Source: JBQTHP01 sp052389755
GTDB taxonomy: Bacteria; Pseudomonadota; Gammaproteobacteria; Steroidobacterales; Steroidobacteraceae
Assembly: GCA_052389755.1 (NCBI GenBank)
Contig: JBQTHP010000020.1
Location: 1-64,000, forward strand
Length of the DNA stretch: 64,000 nucleotides
Reading direction: 5' to 3'
Below, piece by piece: positions 1 to 8,617 of the stretch. Both the position numbers and the translations under genes were made by a program. The first letter of the stretch is position 1. Each line of letters opens with the position of its first letter. The notes under the pieces are model-generated. The model ran no database searches, was not told the DNA's origin, and was given only the letters and a program-made list of their open reading frames with translations.

Positions 1-451
1 CACCACGCTCGGTCTGGGCGGCTTGTTCGATCCGGCATCCCCCGCAGGCCTCGATCGAAACGACGAGGACTTCGGCCAGACGCTCGGCAAATGGGGCGTC
101 CCCGGCGGCCCCTATCTCGTGGTGCCGGTGCTCGGCCCCTCGAGCGTGCGGGACGCGTTCGGCGGGCTCGCGGATGAGTACGCCGACCCGAGCACGTACA
201 TCGAAGAAGACAAGGTGCGTTGGGGGGCGGAGGCGCTGAAGCAGGTCGACCGCCGCGCTCGCCTGCTCGAAGTCGAGGGGGCGCTCGAGCGCGCGTACGA
301 CCGATACGCGCTCATCCGCAGCGCCTATCTGCAGCGCCGCGCGTTCCTCGTGAGCGACGGCGAGGTGGAGGAGGAAGAGCTCGAGGATCCGGCGCTGGAG
401 GATCCGGAGCCGGAAGCGGATGAGCCGCCGCAAGAAGACTCAGACGGCTGA
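1..451 (+). CDS. mlaA: MlaA lipoprotein, C-terminal part (5' end outside window)
   Basis: Partial gene whose reading frame is open from the first bases. The opening residues TTLGLGGLFDPAS, followed by a segment with WGVPGGPYLVVPVLGPSS, are characteristic of MlaA/VacJ, the outer-membrane lipoprotein that extracts mislocalised phospholipids from the outer leaflet and passes them to MlaC. The lipobox and N-terminal half lie outside the window. The C-terminus ends in a long Glu/Asp/Pro-rich acidic tail (about 30 residues), a common variable extension in this family. It is convergent with mlaB, only 23 nt away, so here the outer-membrane component is transcribed separately from the inner-membrane complex. 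The family call is firm; the true start cannot be given. Confidence 0.9.
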   Translation, partial: TTLGLGGLFDPASPAGLDRNDEDFGQTLGKWGVPGGPYLVVPVLGPSSVRDAFGGLADEYADPSTYIEEDKVRWGAEALKQVDRRARLLEVEGALERAYDRYALIRSAYLQRRAFLVSDGEVEEEELEDPALEDPEPEADEPPQEDSDG

Positions 452-474
452 GCCGTCAGCCGTCCGCGGCGCCG

Positions 475-822
475 TCAGGCGCCGCAGCCGCACTCCACGC
501 CGCGCTCGAGGAGCTCGTCGACCTCGCTGATCCGGGCGATGGCGCGAAGATCCGGCGGAATGTTCACGACGCAGAGTCGGAGCTGCCGCTCGCGCGCCGT
601 CGCCATCCAGTCGGTCAGCACCGCAAGGGCCGCGCTGTCGGATCGCGTGACCCCGGCGCAGTCGATCTCGAGCTGTGACGCGCCCGCTGCCGTGATCAGC
701 TCGAGCCCCTGCGAGTGCGCGTGTCTCGCCGTCTCGTATTCCAACGGACCGCGCAACGCGATGCGCCCCGGAGAAACCTCGCGGACCTCGATCGATTCCG
801 TACTCACCGCACGTCTGCGCAT
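475..822 (-). CDS. mlaB: MlaB-like STAS domain protein
   Basis: A 115-residue STAS-domain protein, last gene of the mlaFEDCB operon. In the family MlaB is the small cytoplasmic subunit that binds the ATPase MlaF and is needed for complex stability and activity. The body fits a single STAS fold: a beta strand around IALRGPL, then LEIDCAGVTRSDSAALAVL, where the conserved Asp/Ser loop follows the third strand. In anti-sigma antagonists the Ser of that loop is phosphorylated; in MlaB it lies near the MlaF contact. The start lies 15 nt after the mlaC stop. A second possible start is the GTG encoding the V in VSTESIEV. The C-terminus has a short Cys/Gly tail (ECGCGA). Assigned from context plus fold; sequence identity across MlaB proteins is low. 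Confidence 0.85.
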   Translation of the reverse strand: MRRRAVSTESIEVREVSPGRIALRGPLEYETARHAHSQGLELITAAGASQLEIDCAGVTRSDSAALAVLTDWMATARERQLRLCVVNIPPDLRAIARISEVDELLERGVECGCGA

Positions 823-837
823 GACTTGCCGCCCGGC

Positions 838-1470
838 TCAGGCGCGCGCCCGCGGCCGCTCCCCGCTTTCGAGGCGGCGGATCACGGCGTCGAGACCCTT
901 CTGATCGATCTCGGCACCGAAGTCCTCGCGGAAGCTCTTGACGTAGCTGATGCCCTCGATGCTCACGTCCCAGGCCTTCCAGCCGTCGGCGGTCCTGCGC
1001 AAGCTGTAGTTGACCGGCACGCGCGTGCCGTTGCTGCGCCTGACCTCGGTTCGCACCGTCGCACGATCCGCGTTCGGAGGGACTTTCGTGGGCAGTATGC
1101 GCATCCGGTCGCCGGTGAATTCCGCGAGCGCGCTGCCGTAGTTGTCGAGCAGCGAATCGTAGAACGCCTCGACGAAGCGCTCGCGCTGCTCGGCCTGCGC
1201 CGTACGCCAGTGCCTGCCGAGCACCAACCGCGCCGCATACTCCGTATCGAAGTGAGGGAGGAGCACGCGATCGACGAGCTGACGAATCCTGGCCGGATCC
1301 TTCTTGTACTCGGCGCGATTCGCCTCGAGCTCGTCGAGCATCTTCTGCGCCGTCTGCTCGATGAGCTCCTGGGGCCCGAGCGTGCTCGTCGCAGCGGTAC
1401 CCGTTTGCTGCGCAGCCGCCGTGCCGAACGCGAGCGTTGCCACGAGCATCGCCATCGTCAATCGCATCAT
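838..1470 (-). CDS. mlaC: MlaC periplasmic phospholipid-binding protein
   Basis: A 210-residue protein with an N-terminal signal peptide (MMRLTMAMLVATLAFG then TAAAQQ, cleavage probably after AAA). MlaC shuttles phospholipid between MlaA in the outer membrane and MlaFEDB in the inner membrane. The family signature is visible: a helical start with LDELEANRAEYKKDP, a central HFDTEYAARLVLGRHWR, and a beta-sheet half containing VPVNYSLRRTADGWKAWDVSIEGISYV. That WKAWDV(S/V)IEGIS stretch is typical of the Tol_Tol_Ttg2 family. The length is usual. The start overlaps the mlaD stop by 4 nt, so translation is probably coupled. Confidence 0.95.
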   Translation of the reverse strand: MMRLTMAMLVATLAFGTAAAQQTGTAATSTLGPQELIEQTAQKMLDELEANRAEYKKDPARIRQLVDRVLLPHFDTEYAARLVLGRHWRTAQAEQRERFVEAFYDSLLDNYGSALAEFTGDRMRILPTKVPPNADRATVRTEVRRSNGTRVPVNYSLRRTADGWKAWDVSIEGISYVKSFREDFGAEIDQKGLDAVIRRLESGERPRARA

Positions 1471-1979
1471 TGCGCCTTCTCCTTCGTTGCTGCGTCCGTC
1501 GCGGGGTCCTCTGACCCGCCGCTCGCGACGTTCGCGAAAAACTTGTTGATCAGGTTCTCGAGCACGATTGCGGATTGCGTGAACTCGATGCGGCTGCCGT
1601 CATTGAGGTACGTGTCGGAGCCGCCGGGGGTGATGCCGATGTACTTACCGCCGAGCAGACCCTGAGTCTGGATGCCGGCGTCGCTATCGTCCGGAATCCG
1701 GTTGAACTCGGGCTGAATACGCATCGTCACCACCGCCTTGAACGCATCCGGATCGAAAGTGATCCCGGTCACCTGTCCGATACGCACGCCGGCCATGCTG
1801 ACCGGCGAACCCTCTTTCAGGTCACCGATGTTGTCGAAAGCGGCGGCCACGGTGTAGCCGGCGCCCCTCTTCACCTTGACGCCGCTGCTCGGCAGCTGTG
1901 TCGTCAGATAGAACAGGGACGCGAAGCCGAGCAGCACGAAGAGTCCGGTCCCGATCTCGAGCGTACGATTTGGGCGCAT
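1467..1979 (-). CDS. mlaD: MlaD inner-membrane MCE domain protein
   Basis: A 170-residue protein with one N-terminal membrane helix (about residues 9-27, TGLFVLLGFASLFYLTTQL) followed by a single MCE domain. Core MCE features are present: the strand YTVAAAFDNIGDLKEGSPV, then MAGVRIGQVTGI, then GLLGGKYIGITPGG. MlaD forms a hexameric ring on the periplasmic face of MlaE through which lipid passes to or from MlaC. The C-terminal helix region (VLENLINKFF) corresponds to the part that lines the ring pore, followed by a short hydrophilic tail. It sits between mlaE (18 nt gap) and mlaC (4 nt overlap). Length and order match the family. Confidence 0.95.
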   Translation of the reverse strand: MRPNRTLEIGTGLFVLLGFASLFYLTTQLPSSGVKVKRGAGYTVAAAFDNIGDLKEGSPVSMAGVRIGQVTGITFDPDAFKAVVTMRIQPEFNRIPDDSDAGIQTQGLLGGKYIGITPGGSDTYLNDGSRIEFTQSAIVLENLINKFFANVASGGSEDPATDAATKEKAQ

Positions 1980-1997
1980 CGGTGTCTTGCCTTTCCG

Positions 1998-2762
1998 TCA
2001 AAGAAACGCGGCGGTGAGCACATAGTCGAGCAGAAGCGTCAGCACGGACGACGCAACCACGGTGCGAGTGGTCGCCAGGCCCACGCCTTCGGCGGTCGGC
2101 GTAGCATGGTATCCCTCGTACACGGCGATCAGGCTGCACGCGATCCCGAACACGACGCTCTTGATGATGCCTTCCGCGACGTCCTCGAGCTCGACCGCAC
2201 CCTGCATCTGCGACCAGAACGCGCCCGCGTCGACGCCCATCAGCTGCACGCCGATGAGCTGCGCGCCGAAGAGCCCGATGGCGCTGAAGATCGCGGCGAG
2301 CAGCGGCATCGCGATCACGCCGCCGAGGAAGCGCGGCGCGGCGACGTAGCGCAGCGGATCGACCGCCATCATCTGCATCGCCGTGAGCTGATCCGTGGCG
2401 CGCATCAGCCCGATCTCCGACGCGAGCGCCGTACCGGCACGGCCCGCGAACAGGAGCGCGGTCACGACCGGACCGAGCTCCTTCAGGAGTCCGAGTGCTG
2501 CGGCGACACCGAGGGCGTCCTCGGAGCCGAACCGCTGCAGCAGATCGAAACCCTGCAGGCCGAGCACCATGCCGACGAACAGGCCCGAGAGCATGATGAT
2601 GATGAGCGAGCGAGCGCCGGCGTTGTAGACCTGGGCGACGATGAGACCGGGGCGGGCGAAGGCCGGAACGCATTGCACGAGGAGGCGCACCAGGAATACG
2701 CCGACCGCGCCCACGCGACGCAGGGAGGTGACGGCGAGGCCGTCCGCGCGTTCGAGGCTCAT
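1998..2762 (-). CDS. mlaE: MlaE permease
   Basis: A 254-residue polytopic membrane protein of the MlaE/YrbE family, the transmembrane subunit of the phospholipid ABC transporter. Several hydrophobic helices are seen, and the segment EIGLMRATDQLTAMQMM followed by VDPLRYVAAPRFLGG is the conserved cytoplasmic coupling region (EIGxMRxTEQIDAL-type) that contacts the ATPase. The ATG start overlaps the mlaF stop by 4 nt, as is common in this operon. Length and hydrophobic pattern agree with MlaE. Confidence 0.95.
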   Translation of the reverse strand: MSLERADGLAVTSLRRVGAVGVFLVRLLVQCVPAFARPGLIVAQVYNAGARSLIIIMLSGLFVGMVLGLQGFDLLQRFGSEDALGVAAALGLLKELGPVVTALLFAGRAGTALASEIGLMRATDQLTAMQMMAVDPLRYVAAPRFLGGVIAMPLLAAIFSAIGLFGAQLIGVQLMGVDAGAFWSQMQGAVELEDVAEGIIKSVVFGIACSLIAVYEGYHATPTAEGVGLATTRTVVASSVLTLLLDYVLTAAFL

Positions 2763-3610
2763 CGGCCGCCCGCCGACAGCAGCTCTTCGTAGTAATCCCC
2801 GGCAGGATAGTGAAACGGCACGGGACCGTCGGCGTTGCCTTCCATGAACTGGCGCACGACGGCGAGAGCGCTGCCCGACAGCTCGGCTGGTGTCCCAGCC
2901 GCCACCACGCGCCCCTCGGAGAGCAGGTAGCTGTCGTGCGCGATGGTGGCGAGCTCGCGCACATCGTGCGACACCACGATGCTCGTGATGCCGAGCGCCT
3001 CGTTCATCTGCCGTATCAGGCGAATGATGACGCCCAGCGAAACCGGGTCGAGTCCGACGAACGGTTCATCGTAGATGAGGATCTCGGGGTCCATGACGAT
3101 CGCGCGCGCGATCGCAACCCGGCGCGCCATGCCGCCGGAGAGCTCTGACGGCATCATCCGCGCGGCGCCGCGCAACCCGACTGCGTGCAGTTTCATCAAC
3201 ACGAGCCGCCCGATCAGCGCCTCTGACAGATCAGTGTGCGCACGCAGCGGAAAGGCGATGTTCTCGTACACGTCGAGGTCGGTGAGCAAGGCGCCGTTCT
3301 GGAACAGCATGCCCATGCGGCGGCGCAGCTCGAAAATCTCTTTCCACCGCAGCGAGGCGAGATCACGGCCGTTGACGATCAGCTGACCCTGGTCGGGTCT
3401 CGCCTGCGCCGTGATGAGGCGCAGCAGCGTCGTCTTGCCCGTGCCGCTCGGCCCCATGATCGCGGTGATCCGGCCGCGACGCGCGGTAAGCGTCAGCCCC
3501 GAGAAGATCGAGCGCTGGCCGACGGCATAGTGCACGTCGCGCACGTCGACCACGGCATCTCCAGCGGTCGCCGGCGAGTCCGAGACCGCTGGGGGGAGGG
3601 ATTGCGTCAC
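2759..3610 (-). CDS. mlaF: MlaF ATP-binding protein
   Basis: ABC ATPase energising the Mla transporter. Walker A (MGPSGTGKTTLLRL), the Q-loop region (GMLFQNGALLTDLDVYENIAF), the signature LSGGMARRVAIARAI, Walker B (ILIYDEPFVGLD) and the switch His (VVSHDV) are all present in order. I place the start at the GTG at 3610, giving about 283 residues, close to the usual 265-270; upstream codons would run back into fda. The gene follows the fda stop by 31 nt and leads mlaFEDCB, so it may be co-transcribed with fda. A start at a later codon within the first 25 residues is possible. Confidence 0.95.
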   Translation of the reverse strand: MTQSLPPAVSDSPATAGDAVVDVRDVHYAVGQRSIFSGLTLTARRGRITAIMGPSGTGKTTLLRLITAQARPDQGQLIVNGRDLASLRWKEIFELRRRMGMLFQNGALLTDLDVYENIAFPLRAHTDLSEALIGRLVLMKLHAVGLRGAARMMPSELSGGMARRVAIARAIVMDPEILIYDEPFVGLDPVSLGVIIRLIRQMNEALGITSIVVSHDVRELATIAHDSYLLSEGRVVAAGTPAELSGSALAVVRQFMEGNADGPVPFHYPAGDYYEELLSAGGR

Positions 3611-3641
3611 AGGATGCTGAGGCCGTCCGGCACGTTCCGGA

Positions 3642-4664
3642 TCAGGCGGGCTGGCTTTCCATCTCCTTCGTGTAGCGCCCGGAGGTCGCAAGCCCGTTGA
3701 GCTTCGCGCGCCGCGCCAACTCCTTCTGGCCCGCGGCGAAGGTCCCGGGGCTGCCTCCCCATGCCTTGAGCGCCGTGTCCTGCAGGGCGCGGCCATAGCT
3801 GAAGGTGAGATTCCACGGGAGCGGCTCGATCCTGTTCATGAGCGAGAGGTGCAGCGTCGCCTCCTGCGGGGACTGACCGCCCGAGAGGAAGGCGATACCG
3901 GGCACGGCGGCGGGCACGTGACGCTTCAGCACCCGCACGGTTGCTTCGGCCACCTGCTCGGGCGTGGCCTTCTGAGGCGATTTCTTCCCGGCTATCACCA
4001 TGTTCGGCTTCAGCACCATGCCCGCGAGATGGATGCGATGCGCGAAGAGCTGATCGAACACGCTCTGCAGCACTTCTTCCGTCACCTGCTCGCAGCGCTC
4101 GATGGTGTGCGAGCCGTCCATCAGCACCTCGGGCTCGACGATCGGGGCGATGTCCTGCTCCTGGCAGAGAGCGGCATATCGGGCGAGGGCGTGCGCATTG
4201 GCGTCGATCGCGAACCGCGACGGAATGCCGTCCGCGATGTCGATGACCGCGCGCCACTTGGCGAATCGCGCGCCGAGCCGGTGGTACTCCTGCAGCCGCT
4301 CGCGCAGCCCATCGAGGCCTTCGGTGATCGTCTCGCCGGGGAAGCCCGCGAGAGGCTTGGCGCCCGTATCGACCTTGATGCCCGGAACGATGCCCTGCTT
4401 GGCGAGATAGTCGGGGAACGGCACGCCATCCCTCGTCTTCTGCCGGATCGTCTCGTCGTAGAGGATGACGCCGCTGATCGATCGGGCCGCATCCGGCGCG
4501 GTGAAGAGCATCTCGCGATACGTGCGCCGATGCTCCTCGGTCGACTCCAGCTTGATGCTGTCGAAGCGCTTCTTGATCGTGCCGGTGCTTTCGTCGGCAG
4601 CCAGGATGCCCTTGTCCTTCGCCACCATGGCACGTGCGATGCGCTCGAGTTCGCTGCGGTTCAT
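3642..4664 (-). CDS. Class I fructose-bisphosphate aldolase
   Basis: A 340-residue class I (Schiff-base) fructose-1,6-bisphosphate aldolase of glycolysis and gluconeogenesis, cleaving FBP to dihydroxyacetone phosphate and glyceraldehyde 3-phosphate. The N-terminal KGILAADESTGTIKKRF, the IVEPEVLMDGSH segment, the Schiff-base lysine in LKPNMVIAGKK, and FLSGGQSPQEATLHL near the C-terminus are diagnostic of the animal/plant-like class I family. The start is the ATG at 4664, preceded by AAGAGGA at a good distance; an upstream in-frame ATG would add 28 Arg-rich residues not found in the family. It is divergent from the suf operon across about 196 nt and lies immediately upstream of mlaF. Confidence 0.95.
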   Translation of the reverse strand: MNRSELERIARAMVAKDKGILAADESTGTIKKRFDSIKLESTEEHRRTYREMLFTAPDAARSISGVILYDETIRQKTRDGVPFPDYLAKQGIVPGIKVDTGAKPLAGFPGETITEGLDGLRERLQEYHRLGARFAKWRAVIDIADGIPSRFAIDANAHALARYAALCQEQDIAPIVEPEVLMDGSHTIERCEQVTEEVLQSVFDQLFAHRIHLAGMVLKPNMVIAGKKSPQKATPEQVAEATVRVLKRHVPAAVPGIAFLSGGQSPQEATLHLSLMNRIEPLPWNLTFSYGRALQDTALKAWGGSPGTFAAGQKELARRAKLNGLATSGRYTKEMESQPA

Positions 4665-4804
4665 GACTCGTCCTCTTGAGGCTGGGGGCAGGCGCCGCGA
4701 CATCCGATCGCGCGTGCCGCGGGGAAATTCGGCCGCGAAGGATAGCAAATCGAACTCCAGGCGCCCTCTCCCGCACGGGTGAGGACCGCCAGGGACGCTT
4801 GCGC

Positions 4805-4848
4805 TTGGTTCTGATCACTAAACTGGACTAAAATGGTCCTAGTTTCAA
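4805..4848 (+). promoter_or_regulatory. suf operon promoter with Rrf2/IscR-type operator
   Basis: Within the fda-suf intergenic region a TTGGTT (-35, 4805-4810) and TAAAAT (-10, 4829-4834) are separated by 18 nt. Overlapping the -10 is an imperfect inverted repeat: AAACTGGACTA on the plus strand and AAACTAGGACCA read on the minus strand from the right-hand half. This resembles the operator class used by IscR/SufR-like Rrf2 regulators, so the regulator encoded just downstream probably represses its own operon by blocking RNA polymerase. The position and symmetry are seen; the binding is inferred. Confidence 0.6.
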
Positions 4849-4860
4849 CGGACAGGTCCG

Positions 4861-5334
4861 ATGCGCATCAGCCGGTTGACCGACTACGCGACGGTGATCC
4901 TCGCGGCTCTCGCCGAGGACCCTGCGCGCGTGCAGACCGCCACCGTGCTCGCCGAGCGCACGCACATCGGCGCGCCCACCGTCAGCAAGCTGCTGAAACA
5001 GCTGCACCGCGCCGGAATGGTGAGCTCGACTCGGGGACTGCACGGCGGATACCGCCTGGCGCGCCCGGCTGCGCAGATCAGCGCTGCCGCGATCCTGGAC
5101 GCGCTCGAAGGCCCGCTCGCGCTCACGGACTGCTCGGCGGGCCAGGGCCGGTGCGGGATCGAGCAGACCTGCCGGGTCGCGCGAGCCTGGCAGCGGGTGA
5201 ATCTCGCCATCCGGCGCTCGTTGTCCGAGGTGAGTCTCGCGGAGCTTGCCGGCCTCGATGCCGCACAGGTGCGCCTGCCGACGCTCGAGCGCGAGATGAA
5301 ATCGACCGCTTCGCGGTCCGGAAACACGCGATGA
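4861..5334 (+). CDS. Rrf2-family SUF operon regulator (Fe-S sensing)
   Basis: A 157-residue Rrf2/IscR-like transcription factor. Residues 1-65 are a winged helix-turn-helix (MRISRLTDYATVILAALAED, then APTVSKLLKQLHRAGMVSSTRG with the HGGYRLAR wing). Three cysteines at C91, C98 and C104 (DCSAGQGRC, then EQTC) form the cluster-ligand triad typical of the family, so the protein probably binds a [2Fe-2S] or similar cluster and derepresses suf when the cluster is lost. The subgroup heading sufBCDSU operons in proteobacteria is annotated as SUF system Fe-S assembly regulator. Its stop overlaps the sufB start (ATGA). The Shine-Dalgarno (GGACAGG) is modest. Confidence 0.9.
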   Translation: MRISRLTDYATVILAALAEDPARVQTATVLAERTHIGAPTVSKLLKQLHRAGMVSSTRGLHGGYRLARPAAQISAAAILDALEGPLALTDCSAGQGRCGIEQTCRVARAWQRVNLAIRRSLSEVSLAELAGLDAAQVRLPTLEREMKSTASRSGNTR

Positions 5335-7846
5335 GCAACGCGCCGCAGGATCTCGAAAACCTCGTCGATCGGGCCTACAAGCACGGCTTCGTGACGGACA
5401 TCGAGTCCGACTCGCTGCCGCCCGGTCTCGACGAGGACGTCGTGCGCGCGATTTCGCGCCGCAAGAAGGAGCCGGCGTTCCTCACCGAGTGGCGACTGAA
5501 AGCGCTTCGGCACTGGCTCACCATGCGCGAGCCTCATTGGGCGCACGTGCAGTATCCGCCCATCGACTATCAGGCGATCTCCTACTACTCGGCGCCGAAG
5601 ACGAAAACCGACGGGCCGAAGAGTCTCGAGGAGGTCGATCCGAAGCTGCTCGAGATGTACGCGAAGCTCGGCGTCCCGTTGCACGAGCGCGCGCGTCTCG
5701 CCGGGGTCGCCGTGGATGCGGTGTTCGACAGCGTCTCCGTCGCGACGACGTTCAAGGATCGCCTCGCCGCCGCGGGCGTCGTGTTCGGCTCGTTCTCGGA
5801 TGCCGTGCAGTCCCATCCGCATCTCATCGAGCAGTATCTCGGCTCGGTCGTGCCCTACACGGACAACTATTTCGCCTCGCTCAACTCCGCCGTGTTCTCC
5901 GACGGCTCGTTCGTGTACGTGCCGAAGGGTGTGCGCTGTCCGATGGAGCTCTCTACGTACTTCCGCATCAACGCGGCGAATACGGGACAGTTCGAGCGCA
6001 CGCTCATCATCGCCGACGACGGCGCGTATGTGAGTTACCTCGAGGGGTGCCTACCTGCCTGGGAACAGGTCTCGTACGGGGACGAGATGCGCTGCGTGCG
6101 CGACGTTGCGCTGCACGACGTCGTGCTGAACGATCGCGGCGAGGAAGCCGCGGTCGGCAAGATCATGCGACGCGGCTATCGCGGCGATCTCATCGAGATC
6201 ACGCCCCGCAGCTCCGGCAATCGCTTTCACGTCACGCCGGAGCATCCGGTGCTCGCGATCAGGCGCGAGCGAGTGCGCGGTGCGTTGCGCGCCGAAGGGC
6301 GCTGGCCGGACATCAAGCGCGCACGACTCGAGAACGCTGAGCCGGACTACGTGCCGGCGGGTGATCTCGCGCCGGGCGATCTGCTCGTGTTTCCGATCAA
6401 CAAGGTCGAGCGGGACGATCCGTCGTTGTCCGACGATTTCCTGCGCCTGCTGGGGTATTACATCGCGGAAGGCCGCGTCACGAAGTTCAACGGCCATGAC
6501 GCCGTGGAATGGAGCCTGGGCGACCACGAACCCGAGCTCGCGGACGACATCTGCGGTCTCGTGGAGCGTTGCATCGGAAAACGACCGTCGCGAACGCATG
6601 ACAAGACGCGCCACGGGCTCTATCTGGTCGTGTACTCGCCCGAGCTGTGTGCGGCGCTCGAGCAGCACGGCGGCAAGTATGCGCACGGCAAACGCTTCAG
6701 CAAGACGGTGATGGATCTGCCGCCCGCGCGCCAGCAGCTTGCCCTCGACACCTACTATCTCGGCGACGGCAGCATCTCGCACTACAACACCCTGAGGATC
6801 GTGCGCGCCTCGACGGTCTCGCAGACGCTCGCGTTCCAGATCCAGGAGATGCTGGCACGGCGCGGCATCTTCGCGTGCATCAATCCTCGCGATGCCTTCG
6901 ATGAACGCATGAAGGACGGCCGCGTCATCCGCCACCGCAAGCGCTACATGCTGTACTACGCGGAGAACACGCGCAGCCGGCGAGCGATCCGGCGCGACGG
7001 CTACTACCTCGTCCCGGTCCGCACGATCCGGCGCCAGCCCTACGACGGGTACGTCTATAACTTCGAGACGGCAAGCGAGCCGCACTCGTACCTCGTGAAG
7101 GGCTTTGCCGTTCACAACTGTACCGCCCCCCAGCGCGACGAGAACCAGCTGCACGCCGCCGTCGTCGAGCTCGTCGCGCTCGACCACGCGTATATCAAAT
7201 ACTCGACCGTGCAGAACTGGTATCCGGGCGATGCGGAAGGACGCGGCGGCATCTTCAACTTCGTCACGAAGCGCGGCGATGCCCGCGGCAAGAGCTCCCG
7301 CATCTCGTGGACGCAGGTCGAGACGGGCTCCGCGATCACGTGGAAATACCCGAGCTGCGTGCTGCGCGGCGAGGGCTCGATCGGCGAGTTCTACTCGGTC
7401 GCGACCGTGAACAATCGCCAGCAGGCCGATACGGGCACCAAGATGATCCACATCGGCGCGAATACACGCAGCACGATCATCTCGAAGGGCATCTCCGCCG
7501 GGCGCGGTCAGGCGAGCTATCGCGGTCTCGTCAGGATGCTGCCGAGCGCGCACGGCGCGCGCAATTTCACTCAGTGCGACTCGCTGCTCATGGGCGGCAA
7601 GAGTGCTGCGCACACCTTCCCGTACATCGAGGTGAAGAACCCGACCGCGACGGTGGAGCACGAGGCGAGCACGTCGAAGATCAGCGACGAGCAGCTGTTC
7701 TATTGCCTGCAGCGCGGTATTTCCGCAGAGGACGCGGTCAACATGATCGTGAGCGGTTTCTGCAAATCCGTGTTCAAGGAGCTGCCGATGGAGTTCGCCG
7801 TGGAGGCGCAGGCGCTCCTCGCGGTGAGCCTCGAGGGAGCGGTCGG

Positions 7847-7850
<4 letters not shown>
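5331..7850 (+). CDS. sufB: SufB Fe-S scaffold subunit, precursor containing an intein
   Basis: The coding frame gives an 839-residue precursor that is normal SufB (about 482 residues) interrupted by a 357-residue intein (residues 240-596). SufB pairs with SufD and the ATPase SufC to form the SufBC2D scaffold on which Fe-S clusters are built. The N-extein ends in DDGAYVSYLEG and the C-extein resumes CTAPQRDENQLHAAVVELV, the conserved SufB sequence; the +1 residue is Cys. The C-extein has the ARNFTQCDSLLMGG segment with the conserved Cys and the HEASTSKIS stretch. The start ATG at 5331 overlaps the regulator stop, and the SufB N-terminus (DLENLVDRAYKHGFVTDIES) fits family length. Splicing must occur to give functional SufB. 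Confidence 0.95.
6048..7118 (+). mobile_element. Intein in SufB with LAGLIDADG homing endonuclease
   Basis: A 357-residue in-frame intein. It begins with Cys (precursor C240, CLPAWEQVS) and ends with His-Asn (595-596) before Cys+1. Block B is visible as NRFHVTPEHPVLA with the TxxH pair T302/H305. Two dodecapeptide (LAGLIDADG) motifs, LLGYYIAEG at 373-381 and LDTYYLGDG at 472-480, each retain the acidic catalytic residue (E380, D479), so the endonuclease may be active. Blocks F and G read YVYNFETASEPHSYLVKG then FAVHN. Cys1, penultimate His, terminal Asn and Cys+1 are all intact, consistent with standard class 1 splicing. The base composition is similar to the host gene, arguing against very recent arrival. 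Confidence 0.95.
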
Positions 7851-8611
<761 letters not shown>

Positions 8612-8617
8612 AAGCTC

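Noticed and set aside
1575..2792. A 405-codon plus-strand open frame opposite mlaD and mlaE
   Set aside because: Same kind of GC-driven shadow; no domain, and the opposite strand carries intact mla genes.
4833..5330. A long in-frame N-terminal extension of sufB
   Set aside because: It overlaps the regulator gene in another frame; SufB family length and the ATGA overlap support the start at 5331.
6048..7118. Treating the sufB interruption as a frameshift or gene fusion
   Set aside because: The segment has Cys1, TxxH, two LAGLIDADG motifs and terminal His-Asn, and the flanks join to normal SufB, so it is an intein.
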